In this document: piece after piece, positions 1 to 6,460 of the stretch | How the letters are laid out: the number at the start of each line of letters is the position of its first letter | How positions within the stretch are numbered: position 1 is the stretch's first letter | NCBI GenBank assembly: GCA_043805355.1 | Contig: JAZDIB010000064.1 | Coordinates: forward strand, 1 to 10,420 | Direction: 5' to 3' | DNA length: 10,420 bases | DNA from: JAHJRN01 sp043805355 | GTDB lineage: Bacteria > Patescibacteriota > Patescibacteriia > 2-12-FULL-60-25 | The notes under the pieces: model-generated | Told to the model about the DNA's origin: nothing | Database searches by the model: none | What the model saw: the letters and a program-made list of their open reading frames with translations, nothing else | Translations under genes and position numbers: made by a program

Positions 1-1458
1 CGTTTTCGTCTTCGGTAATTTACCGATGGAATGTTCGCGCACCGTTATTTTCGCTTTTCCCGCGGTGACAATGCCGGTACTGCCGGTTGTATTCACGGTG
101 ACGAGCGTGCCTGTTTTCAACACACGTGTTGCATTACCAGCGCCCACGATTGCCGGCAGACCGAGCTCGCGCGAGACGATGGCCGCATGGCTCGTCCTTC
201 CGCCGCTGTCGGTGATGATGGCCGAGGCCTGCTTCATGATGGGCACCCAGTCCGGGTCCGTCATCCGCGTCACGAGCACGTCGCCCGGCCGGAACTGCTT
301 GATGCCCTTCGCGTCCTTGATGACATGCACGCGTCCCGCGCCGATCTTGGACCCGATGGCGAGTCCTTCGACGAGGAGTTTTCCCTTCTTCGGGAGCACG
401 TATTCCTCGAGCACGTTCGGGTCGCGTGCGGTCGAGATGGTCTCGGGTCGCGCCTGCACGATGAAGAGCTGGCCGGTCTTGCCGTCCTTGGCCCACTCGA
501 TATCCATGGGCTGATGGCGCTTCGCGTGCTTGGAATAGTGCGCCTCGATGCGCACGCCCCAGCCGGCAAGCGTGAGGATCTCCTTGTCCGTGAGGCACGG
601 CCGCACCCGCTGCGTGGCCGGGACCGGAAGGGTCTTCACCCCGCCGCCGGCGCCGTATGCGACGCGCGTGGTCTTGCTTCCGATGGTCCGCCCGATGATG
701 GGGCATGTCGCCTTGCCGAGGAGCGGCTTGAAGACCGTGAACTGGTCGGGATTCACGCGGCCGAGCACCACGCTCTCGCCGAGGCCATACGCCGCGTTGA
801 TCATCAGGGCGTCGCGGAAGCCGGATTCGGTGTCGATGGTGAACATGACGCCCGCGGCCGCGAGGTCGGAGCGCACCATGCGCTGGATGCCGACCGAAAG
901 CGCGACCTTCAGGTGGCTGTATCCCTGCTCGACGCGGTACACGATGGCACGGTCCGTGAAGAGCGAGGCGTAGCACCGCTTCACGGTCACGAGCAGATGC
1001 TCCTCGCCGCGGATGTTGAGGAACGATTCCTGTTGGCCCGCGAACGAGGCGCCCGGCAGGTCCTCGGCCGTGGCCGACGACCGCACCGCCACGTCCACCT
1101 GGCCCTTGGACCGCGTGCAGAGGTCCGCATAGGCGCGTCGTATCGCCCGTTCGACGTCCTTCGGCAGCGGCGCCTCGAGGATCATCTTCCGGACCGCGTC
1201 GCCGCGTGCATACAGGTCGCGGATGTCATGCACGTCGAGCCCGGCGAGCGCCTGTTTGATCTGCTTCTTGAGGCCGGCCCCATCAAGGAACTTCCAATAC
1301 GCCGCCGACGTCGTCGCGAACCCGTCCGGGACGCGGATGCCATGCGGCGTGAGCTTGCGGAACATCTCGCCGAGCGAGGCGTTCTTGCCGCCGACCTGCG
1401 GCACGTCCGCGATGCTGATCCTGCGGAACGGTTTGACGAGGGGGATGCGTTTGTTCAT
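1..1458 (-). CDS. ppsA: Phosphoenolpyruvate synthase, N-terminal 486 residues (3' end outside window)
   Basis: PEP synthase (pyruvate, water dikinase) converts pyruvate and ATP to PEP, AMP and phosphate in the cytoplasm for gluconeogenesis. The frame is open to the window edge with no stop. Visible are the ATP-grasp nucleotide-binding domain (about residues 17-350), with VGGKNASLGEM at 22-32 and the VRSSATAEDLPGASFAG segment, and then the swivelling phosphohistidine domain (about 385-460) with GGRTSHAAIVSREL. Its catalytic His is residue 424, very close to His421 of E. coli PpsA. The C-terminal PEP/pyruvate-binding barrel must lie beyond base 1, since the E. coli enzyme has 792 residues. ATG at 1458 is preceded by an in-frame TAA and by AAGGA with 9-base spacing. 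QARPETI and the lack of PPDK-type insertions fit PEP synthase better than pyruvate phosphate dikinase. It follows pyruvate kinase on the same strand. Confidence 0.95.
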   Translation of the reverse strand, partial: MNKRIPLVKPFRRISIADVPQVGGKNASLGEMFRKLTPHGIRVPDGFATTSAAYWKFLDGAGLKKQIKQALAGLDVHDIRDLYARGDAVRKMILEAPLPKDVERAIRRAYADLCTRSKGQVDVAVRSSATAEDLPGASFAGQQESFLNIRGEEHLLVTVKRCYASLFTDRAIVYRVEQGYSHLKVALSVGIQRMVRSDLAAAGVMFTIDTESGFRDALMINAAYGLGESVVLGRVNPDQFTVFKPLLGKATCPIIGRTIGSKTTRVAYGAGGGVKTLPVPATQRVRPCLTDKEILTLAGWGVRIEAHYSKHAKRHQPMDIEWAKDGKTGQLFIVQARPETISTARDPNVLEEYVLPKKGKLLVEGLAIGSKIGAGRVHVIKDAKGIKQFRPGDVLVTRMTDPDWVPIMKQASAIITDSGGRTSHAAIVSRELGLPAIVGAGNATRVLKTGTLVTVNTTGSTGIVTAGKAKITVREHSIGKLPKTKT

Positions 1459-1467
1459 ATGAGGATG

Positions 1468-1472
1468 TCCTT
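1468..1472 (-). promoter_or_regulatory. Ribosome binding site of ppsA
   Basis: AAGGA lies 9 bases before the ATG at 1458. It is one of only two convincing Shine-Dalgarno sequences in the window; most other starts rely on stop/start overlaps or very short leaders. It supports the chosen ppsA start. Confidence 0.6.
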
Positions 1473-1482
1473 AAATAGAAAC

Positions 1483-1565
1483 TGTCATTCTGAGTCCGAC
1501 GAAGAATCTTCAAATGAGTTCATCTTGAAGGTCCTTCGGTCGTTCCGCTTCCCTCAAGGACGACA
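1483..1565. repeat. 83-base imperfect fold-back repeat between pyk and ppsA
   Basis: The element begins TGTCATTCTGAG and ends CTCAAGGACGACA, whose reverse complement is TGTCGTCCTTGAG, so the ends are imperfect inverted repeats. Further in, CGAAGAATCTTCAA pairs with the complement of CGAAGGACCTTCAA (reading the minus strand), and the centre has the perfect dyad CTTCAA / TTGAAG around an 11-base loop. I recall TGTCATTCTGAG...CGAAGAATCT as a dispersed, REP- or MITE-like palindrome in many bacterial genomes; the name is from memory, the structure is visible. It fills most of the 118-base pyk-ppsA gap and would form a large hairpin in a shared transcript. No U-tract follows it, so it is not a standard intrinsic terminator. 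Confidence 0.7.
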
Positions 1566-1576
1566 TTGTATTTTTT

Positions 1577-3046
1577 TCAGAGGATATCTCGGATTTCGAT
1601 GAGGTTCACGTTGCCGGAAGTGCCGACCGGGTCGCCGGCGAGGACGATGATCTTGTCGCCCTTCTTCACGACACGCTTCTTCTTGAGGGCGCCGATGGAA
1701 CGCTCGACCAGTTCCTCGACCGTCGAACATGGAGGCAAGACGAACGGCACGACGCCCCACGAGAGGTCCATCTGCCGCCGCACGCGCTCGTCGCTCGTGG
1801 CCGCGTAGATGGGAAGCGAGGGACGGTAGCTCGAGATGAGGCGCGCCGTGTCGCCGGACATGGACCCGACGAGGATGACCTTCGCCTTCACGCCGTGCGC
1901 GAGGATGTTCGCGACCTCGGAGACCGCCTCGTCGATGCTCTTGTTGGCGGAGAGGTCCGTGGTCGCCGGCAGGTCGTCGTACTTCGACGCTTCGGTCTCG
2001 CGCACGATCTCGGTCATGGTCCGGACGGCCTCGATGGGATGCTTGCCGCTCGCCGTCTCGCCCGAGAGCATGATGGCGTCGGTGTGGTCGATGACCGCGT
2101 TCGCCACGTCCGAGACCTCGGCGCGCGTCGGCCGCGGGTTGCGGATCATGGAGTCGAGCATCTGCGTCGCCACGATGACGGGTTTCGCCGCGCCGAGGCA
2201 CGCGTCCACGAGCCGCTTCTGGATGAGCGGGACGTCCTGCGCCGGCATCTCGATGCCGAGGTCGCCGCGCGCCACCATGATGCCGTCCACGGCCTCCACG
2301 ATCTCCTCGATGTTCTTCACGGCCTCGGGCTTCTCGATCTTGGCGATGATGCGGATGGGGTACGGATGCTGGTGGTCCGAGCCGAGCTTGTCCTCCGCGG
2401 CTTTGATGATGAAACGCAAATCGTAGATCTCCTTGGCCGTGCGCACGAACGAGAGCGCGACCCAGTCCACCCCGTGCTCCACGCCGAACTTCACGTCCGC
2501 GAGGTCCTTCTCGGTGATGGCGGAGATGGAGAGCGTCGTGTCCGGGAAGTTCACGCCCTTGTGCGGCAGGAGCGTCCCGCCGTCGATGACCCTGCAGACG
2601 ACGTCCTTCCCCTTCACGGCCGTGACGGTCATGGACATGAGGCCGTCGTCCAGGAGGATGCGGTCGCCGACCTTCACGTCCTCATGCAGGGTCTCGACCG
2701 TGACGGGCAGGCGCGTCGCGGTGGGCGTTGGGACCTTGGCCGCGAGCACGACCTCGGCGCCCGGCACGAGCTCGAACCCTTCCTTCCGGATGTCGCCGAC
2801 GCGGATCTTGGGGCCTTGCAGGTCCTGCATGATGGCGAGCGGCGCATCCATCTTCTCGGCGACGGCGCGGAGACGCGTGATGATCTCCGCGTGCTCCTCA
2901 TGCGTCCCGTGCGAGAAGTTGAGCCGCGCGACGTTCATCCCCTCCTTCAGGAGGTCGCGGATGTTCTCCTCCGAGGAACTCGCGGGGCCGATGGTGCAGA
3001 CGATCTTAGTGCGCTTTTTGGCGCGGGTGTCGGAGGTGCGTGGCAT
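1577..3046 (-). CDS. pyk: Pyruvate kinase
   Basis: Catalyses PEP + ADP to pyruvate + ATP, the last step of glycolysis, in the cytoplasm. From ATG 3046 the protein has 489 residues, a normal length. KIVCTIGPASSS opens the first barrel strand, RLNFSHG is at 41-47 and MQDLQGPKIR at 73-82 marks the entry to the B domain (about 73-170). IIAKIEKPEAV carries the catalytic Lys236, VARGDLGIE is at 258-266 and TQMLDSM at 294-300. The C-terminal regulatory-type domain runs from about 355 to 489. A longer reading starts at TTG 3061, overlapping the htrA stop by four bases (TTGA) and adding five residues. I prefer ATG 3046 because homologues begin just before KRTKIVCTIGP, but the TTG overlap would fit the coupling seen elsewhere in the window. 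Neither start has a clear Shine-Dalgarno. Probably cotranscribed with htrA, 11 bases upstream. Confidence 0.96.
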   Translation of the reverse strand: MPRTSDTRAKKRTKIVCTIGPASSSEENIRDLLKEGMNVARLNFSHGTHEEHAEIITRLRAVAEKMDAPLAIMQDLQGPKIRVGDIRKEGFELVPGAEVVLAAKVPTPTATRLPVTVETLHEDVKVGDRILLDDGLMSMTVTAVKGKDVVCRVIDGGTLLPHKGVNFPDTTLSISAITEKDLADVKFGVEHGVDWVALSFVRTAKEIYDLRFIIKAAEDKLGSDHQHPYPIRIIAKIEKPEAVKNIEEIVEAVDGIMVARGDLGIEMPAQDVPLIQKRLVDACLGAAKPVIVATQMLDSMIRNPRPTRAEVSDVANAVIDHTDAIMLSGETASGKHPIEAVRTMTEIVRETEASKYDDLPATTDLSANKSIDEAVSEVANILAHGVKAKVILVGSMSGDTARLISSYRPSLPIYAATSDERVRRQMDLSWGVVPFVLPPCSTVEELVERSIGALKKKRVVKKGDKIIVLAGDPVGTSGNVNLIEIRDIL

Positions 3047-3057
3047 AGATATCGTGT

Positions 3058-4239
3058 TCAAGGCGTCGCCGTGAATTCAGCGAGCGTGACCGGGATGTCG
3101 AGCGTGCCGCCGTCGCGGAGGATGCGGAGCGTGACCGTATCGCCGGGCACGTAATGGCCGATGACGGACGCGAGGCTGAGATCGTCGCCGATGGCCACGC
3201 CGTTCACGGCGAGGAGGATGTCGCGTTCCAGGAGGCCTGCCGCTTCCGCCGGCGACCCGGGGACGACGGCGACATCGTCGGGCCCGGACCCGTGCGAGAC
3301 GAGGACGCCTGTCGCGGCCGGCAGGTGTTCCGACGCCGCGAGCTCCTCGGTGATGGGGACGTACCGGATGCCGAGGAACGGCCGCGTGATGCGACCGACC
3401 TTCTGGACCTGCAGGACGTCGCGCGCCGCGAGCTCGCTCGGCAGCGCGAAGCCGATAAGCTGGCCCGAGAACGACATCGCCGTGTTCACGCCGACGACGC
3501 GACCGTACAGATCGATGAGCGGTCCGCCGGAATTCCCCGGATTGATGGCCGCGTCGGTCTGGATGGCTTCCTCGAGCACCACGGATTCGTCATACGCGTC
3601 CTTCGCCGTGAGCCGGCGGTTCAACCCCGAGATGATGCCTTTGGTCACGGTGTTGCGGAACTCGTCGAGCGCGTTGCCGATGGCGATGACCGTCTGGCCG
3701 GTCTTGAGGCCGCGTGATTCGGCGAACGTGAGGAACGGATGGTTCGCGCCGTCCACGTCGAGGATGGCGAGGTCGAGCACCGGGTCGCGCGCGAGGACCT
3801 TCGCGGCGAGTTCGGTGCCGTCGCGCATCACGACGGTATAGGAAGCACTTTCGTCCTCCACCACGTGACGGTTCGTCACGAGGAGACCGTCGGACGAGAC
3901 GAAGAACCCCGACCCGCCGCCGAGCCGCTGGATACCGTCAGACGGCAGGTCCATGGTCATCCTGATGGAGACCACGGCCGGCAGGGTCTTCTCCACGACG
4001 CCGATAGTCTGCTCGTCCTCCGCAATGCCGCGGTCCTTGATCATGACGGGCGGCTGGACCGTGATGCCCGAGACCGACACCGTCGGCTGGCGGAGCATCT
4101 GAAGGAACGGCCCTCGCAACGACGGGGCGGACATGATGCCGAACAGCCCGCCGACGAGTCCACCGACGCACGCCACGACGAGGAGGATGGCGACGGACAT
4201 GGTTTGCGGGACGAGATGCGGTGACCGGGGCGGTTCCAT
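3058..4239 (-). CDS. HtrA/DegQ-family serine protease (S1C) with N-terminal membrane anchor and one PDZ domain
   Basis: A membrane-anchored trypsin-like protease of the HtrA quality-control family, 393 residues from ATG 4239. A single hydrophobic segment at about 14-37 should anchor it with the protease outside the membrane. The catalytic triad is visible: His125 in TNRHVV, Asp156 in VLDLAIL and Ser237 in NPGNSGGP. One PDZ domain follows (about 285-385; RPFLGIRY, GSPAEAAGLLERD, VNG). With one PDZ domain it resembles DegS or bacterial HtrA-like proteins more than two-PDZ DegP. A longer start at ATG 4269 lies inside the nrdR terminator stem and upstream of the transcription start predicted from the promoter at 4258-4286, so I reject it; Met14 is another possible start. 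No Shine-Dalgarno precedes 4239; the predicted leader is only about 12 bases. The stop lies 11 bases before the pyruvate kinase ATG. Confidence 0.93.
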   Translation of the reverse strand: MEPPRSPHLVPQTMSVAILLVVACVGGLVGGLFGIMSAPSLRGPFLQMLRQPTVSVSGITVQPPVMIKDRGIAEDEQTIGVVEKTLPAVVSIRMTMDLPSDGIQRLGGGSGFFVSSDGLLVTNRHVVEDESASYTVVMRDGTELAAKVLARDPVLDLAILDVDGANHPFLTFAESRGLKTGQTVIAIGNALDEFRNTVTKGIISGLNRRLTAKDAYDESVVLEEAIQTDAAINPGNSGGPLIDLYGRVVGVNTAMSFSGQLIGFALPSELAARDVLQVQKVGRITRPFLGIRYVPITEELAASEHLPAATGVLVSHGSGPDDVAVVPGSPAEAAGLLERDILLAVNGVAIGDDLSLASVIGHYVPGDTVTLRILRDGGTLDIPVTLAEFTATP

Positions 4240-4242
4240 ACG

Positions 4243-4270
4243 AAAAAAGATGCGGCCATGATACCGCATC
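4243..4270 (-). terminator. Intrinsic terminator of nrdR
   Basis: Read on the minus strand, GATGCGG, an 8-base loop and CCGCATC form a perfect 7-base-pair stem followed directly by TTTTTT. It lies 32 bases past the nrdR stop. The loop contains the -10 box of the htrA promoter, so the two signals overlap physically. Confidence 0.8.
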
Positions 4271-4286
4271 CGCACACGCCTGTCAG
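4258..4286 (-). promoter_or_regulatory. Sigma70-like promoter of htrA, nested in the nrdR terminator
   Basis: On the minus strand CTGACA (4286-4281) and TATCAT (4263-4258) each match five of six consensus bases of TTGACA and TATAAT, with the ideal 17-base spacer. The start point expected about 7 bases downstream is near 4251, giving a leader of about 12 bases before the htrA ATG at 4239. Such a transcript would begin inside the second arm of the terminator and could not form that hairpin itself. This is read from the sequence by eye; no expression data are available. Confidence 0.6.
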
Positions 4287-4301
4287 ACCGTTTCCCCCTC
4301 C

Positions 4302-4745
4302 TTACAGGTCGTCCAGCTCCTTCTTGAACTCCGCCACGTCCTCGAACGACCGGTAGACCGACGCGAAACGGATGTAGGCGACCTTGTCGAACGTCTTCAG
4401 CCGTTCCATCACGATCTCGCCGATGCGGCCGCTCGCCATCTCGGTCGCGTTCTCGCGTTGGATGTCGCGCTCGATGGTGCTCATGAGCCCGCGAACCTCC
4501 GCGTCCGTATGCGGCCGTTTCTCGAGCGCGCGCCGAAGCCCGCGCTCGACCTTCTCGCTCGTGTATGCCTCGCGGCTGCCGTCGCGCTTCACGACGGCCA
4601 AGTCGAGCAGCTCGATGCCCTCGACCGTCGAGAATCTCTGGCCGCACGACTCGCACTCGCGACGCCGACGTACGGCGGTCCCGTCCGTCGCGATGCGGGT
4701 ATCGACGACTTTGGTATCCTCGTGGGCGCACGACGGGCAGAACAT
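4302..4745 (-). CDS. nrdR: Transcriptional repressor NrdR
   Basis: NrdR represses ribonucleotide reductase operons in response to ATP/dATP. The 147-residue length is typical. The N-terminal zinc ribbon is complete: Cys3 and Cys6 (CPSC), Cys31 and Cys34 (CESC), with VVDTR and the basic RRRRECESCGQRF DNA-binding stretch. The ATP-cone domain spans about 49-139, beginning VVKRDGSREAY and including VERGLRRALEKRP and the end segment YIRFASVYRSF. It starts 56 bases after ftsZ and ends in its own terminator. No Shine-Dalgarno precedes ATG 4745; an extended -10-like TGATATTCT sits immediately upstream and would give a nearly leaderless mRNA. No ribonucleotide reductase gene is visible here, so its targets lie elsewhere. 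The ftsZ-nrdR adjacency suggests a loose DNA-replication/division neighbourhood. Confidence 0.96.
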   Translation of the reverse strand: MFCPSCAHEDTKVVDTRIATDGTAVRRRRECESCGQRFSTVEGIELLDLAVVKRDGSREAYTSEKVERGLRRALEKRPHTDAEVRGLMSTIERDIQRENATEMASGRIGEIVMERLKTFDKVAYIRFASVYRSFEDVAEFKKELDDL

Positions 4746-4748
4746 ACG

Positions 4749-4764
4749 GATATCAGAATATCAC
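4749..4764 (-). promoter_or_regulatory. Possible extended -10 element and small dyad upstream of nrdR
   Basis: On the minus strand the motif GTGATATTCTGATATC contains the perfect dyad GATAT-TCTG-ATATC and an extended -10-like TGATATTCT (TATTCT matches four of six bases). No -35 box is visible at 17 bases. It lies only a few bases before the nrdR ATG, so if used the transcript would be almost leaderless. It could instead be an operator. It does not resemble the NrdR box as I know it. Low confidence. Confidence 0.25.
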
Positions 4765-4801
4765 CGAAGACGCGCCTCGTCGCGCGGAGGACCGTGCGCG
4801 G

Positions 4802-6121
4802 TCACATCATCTTCTTCCGGATGAAGGCGGGAATCTCGAGATCCTCTTCGTCGTCGGTCGGTTTCGGCTGGATGCGGGGCGGGGGCGGGACGGTCGAACG
4901 CGAGGTCTGGATGGGAGCGTACGACGGCGCCTGCACGTGCGGCTGGACCGACGCGGGTGGCGTCACGGGGTGCGGTGCCGGTTCGGGCTGGAATTCGGCA
5001 GGATACGTGGCGGGTTCGGGCGGACGTGTCGCGACCGGTTCCGGATGACGAAGCACGCCCGGCGCGGGCCGCGATGAGGCGAACGGCATGCGCTCGAGCG
5101 CTTCGGGCGGACGCGGCGGGACATAGGTGCCGGACGATAGGACGGACTTCATCTTCGTCCGTTCGGACCGGGTTTCGAATCCGGTCGCGATGACCGTGAC
5201 CTTCACCTCGTCCTTCATGGTCTCGTCGATGATAGCACCGAAAATAACCTTTGCTCCCGGATCCGTGGACTGCGTGATGACCTTCGCCGCCTCGGAGACT
5301 TCGTACATACCGAGATTCGACCCACCGGTGATGGTGAAGAGGACGCCTTTGGCGCCGTCGATGGAGACCTCGAGGAGCGGCGACGCGATGGCGGCCTTCG
5401 CCGCGTCCGAGGCGCGGTTGTCGCCGTGCCCGCGACCGATGCCCATGAGCGCGGAGCCCTTGTTCGACATGATGGCCCGCACGTCCGCGAAGTCCACGTT
5501 GATGAGGCCCGGGACCGTGATGAGTTCGGAGATGCCCTGCACGCCCTGGCGAAGCACGTCGTCCGCGATCTCGAACGCGTCGAGGAGCGACGTCTTGCGG
5601 TCGATGATCTGGAGGATGCGATCGTTAGGGATCGTGATCATCGTGTCGATGCAGTCGGACAAAATTTCGTGCGCGCCGTCTGCGATGGCCTTACGCTGCG
5701 CGCCCTCGAACATGAATGGCTTGGTCACGACCGCGACGGTGAGCGCGCCGAGCTCCTTGGCGATGGCCGCGACCTTCGGGCCTGCACCGGATCCCGTTCC
5801 GCCGCCGAGGCCACACGTCACGAAGACCATGTCCGAGTTCTTCAGCGCCTCGCGGATCTCCGCTTCGCTCTCGTCCGCCGCGCGCGCGCCGACCTCCGGG
5901 TCCATGCCCGCACCGAGGCCGCGCGTCACGGTCTGTCCGATATGCAGCTTCACGGGCGCCAACGAATGATGGAGGGCCTGGACGTCGGTGTTGATCGCGA
6001 TGAACTCGACCCCGCGGATCTTGGACGTGATCATCCGGTTCACGGCAGAACCGCCGGACCCGCCGACGCCCACCACCTTGATCTTCGCGAACGTCTCGAT
6101 TGGAGGATTGATCTCTCCCAT
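4802..6121 (-). CDS. ftsZ: Cell division protein FtsZ
   Basis: The tubulin-like GTPase that polymerises into the division ring at midcell. It has 439 residues. The N-terminal GTPase domain begins with IKVVGVGGSGGSAVNRMI, the tubulin signature GGGTGSG is at 106-112, and the T7 synergy loop NVDFADV at 208-214 carries the catalytic acidic residues. The globular core ends near 325, followed by a proline-rich linker of roughly 95 residues. The C-terminal conserved peptide DLEIPAFIRKK (427-437), which binds FtsA and other membrane tethers, is intact. ATG 6121 is fixed by an in-frame TAA 27 bases upstream. There is no Shine-Dalgarno; instead a perfect dyad lies just before the start. A terminator at 6398-6429 separates it from ftsA and the hypothetical gene, so ftsZ probably has its own promoter, which I could not identify with confidence. 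Confidence 0.98.
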   Translation of the reverse strand: MGEINPPIETFAKIKVVGVGGSGGSAVNRMITSKIRGVEFIAINTDVQALHHSLAPVKLHIGQTVTRGLGAGMDPEVGARAADESEAEIREALKNSDMVFVTCGLGGGTGSGAGPKVAAIAKELGALTVAVVTKPFMFEGAQRKAIADGAHEILSDCIDTMITIPNDRILQIIDRKTSLLDAFEIADDVLRQGVQGISELITVPGLINVDFADVRAIMSNKGSALMGIGRGHGDNRASDAAKAAIASPLLEVSIDGAKGVLFTITGGSNLGMYEVSEAAKVITQSTDPGAKVIFGAIIDETMKDEVKVTVIATGFETRSERTKMKSVLSSGTYVPPRPPEALERMPFASSRPAPGVLRHPEPVATRPPEPATYPAEFQPEPAPHPVTPPASVQPHVQAPSYAPIQTSRSTVPPPPRIQPKPTDDEEDLEIPAFIRKKMM

Positions 6122-6127
6122 AGCATT

Positions 6128-6206
6128 GAATACGTGATGTATTCTTTATCGGCTCCATTGAGCCTAAAATGTGTTCGTCCCTCTGTCGGTACGATACAAA
6201 CCGACA
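6128..6206. promoter_or_regulatory. Three perfect dyads in the ftsZ upstream region
   Basis: Three inverted repeats lie within 80 bases upstream of ftsZ: GAATAC-gtgat-GTATTC (6128-6144), GGCTC-catt-GAGCC (6151-6164) and TGTCGGT-acgatacaa-ACCGACA (6184-6206). The first ends 7 bases before the start codon, where a ribosome binding site would be expected. None is followed by a T-tract in either direction, so they are not standard terminators. They could be operators or 5' UTR hairpins controlling ftsZ translation; the arms are short and function is inference only. Confidence 0.35.
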
Positions 6207-6230
6207 CCGGGGATGTCAAACAACTCCCCT

Positions 6231-6321
6231 TGTCATTCCCGCGCAGGCGGGAATCCATTTCCTCGAAGTAGAGTGACGTTCGGTTTGGTCTTTCTGGATT
6301 CCCGTCTTCACGGGAATGACA
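6231..6321. repeat. Inverted pair of TGTCATTCCCG-type palindromic repeat units
   Basis: Unit one (6231-6257) contains ATTCCCGC-gcag-GCGGGAAT, a perfect 8-base-pair stem. Unit two (6294-6321) contains ATTCCCGT-cttc-ACGGGAAT, also perfect and in the opposite orientation, so the pair has outer ends TGTCATTCCC and GGGAATGACA. The stems differ by a compensated pair (C-G versus T-A). The family GTCATTCCCGCG...GCGGGAATCCAG is, from memory, a dispersed repeat in many bacteria including CPR genomes. A half copy, GCGGGAATGACGG, follows at about 6330-6342. The 339-base stretch 6122-6460 has no gene: it holds the ftsZ dyads, these repeats, the unit at 6345-6377, a degenerate half unit near 6382-6393 and a terminator. 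Confidence 0.8.
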
Positions 6322-6344
6322 ACGGGGGTGCGGGAATGACGGAG

Positions 6345-6377
6345 ACAGAGGGGTTCCTGTTTTCACAGGAACGACAG
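6345..6377. repeat. 33-base hairpin repeat, copy A
   Basis: ACAGAGGGGTTCCTG leads into the perfect stem TTCCTGT-tttc-ACAGGAA, followed by CGACAG. It is 30/33 identical to copy B at 7022-7054 in the same orientation, on the other side of the hypothetical gene. Two of the three differences form a compensated base pair in the stem and the third is in the loop. Confidence 0.75.
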
Positions 6378-6397
6378 AAGTCGGAACGACAGACAAG

Positions 6398-6429
6398 AAA
6401 AAACCGCGGACGACGAGGGTCGAACGCGG
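6398..6429 (-). terminator. Intrinsic terminator after the hypothetical gene
   Basis: On the minus strand CCGCG-TT-CGAC-CCTC-GTCG-TC-CGCGG forms an outer 5-base-pair and an inner 4-base-pair stem with a small internal loop, followed by TTTTTT. It lies 31 bases after the stop of the gene at 6461-6889 and should end transcription coming from ftsA and the hypothetical gene before ftsZ. Confidence 0.75.
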
Positions 6430-6460
6430 CTTATCGAGACATCCGTGGCAGAATGAAGGG

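Noticed and set aside
31..1602. Long plus-strand open frame of 523 codons opposite ppsA
   Set aside because: It is antisense to a full set of PEP synthase motifs; its His/Arg/Asp-rich composition is the usual shadow of GC-rich coding DNA, and it runs through the pyk-ppsA repeat.
1895..3154. Plus-strand open frame of 419 codons opposite pyruvate kinase
   Set aside because: Shadow of pyk; no recognisable domain and a composition dominated by Arg, Asp, His and Leu.
4294..4301. Strong Shine-Dalgarno-like GGAGGGGG just after the nrdR stop
   Set aside because: No ATG, GTG or TTG occurs at a usable spacing; the nearest GTG (4277) is too far and opens a shadow frame of htrA.
4240..4731. Upstream extension of the HtrA frame to give 557 residues
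   Set aside because: The extension lies antiphase over nrdR and through its terminator; its Arg-rich sequence is a shadow, whereas a promoter and a membrane-anchored start exist at 4239.
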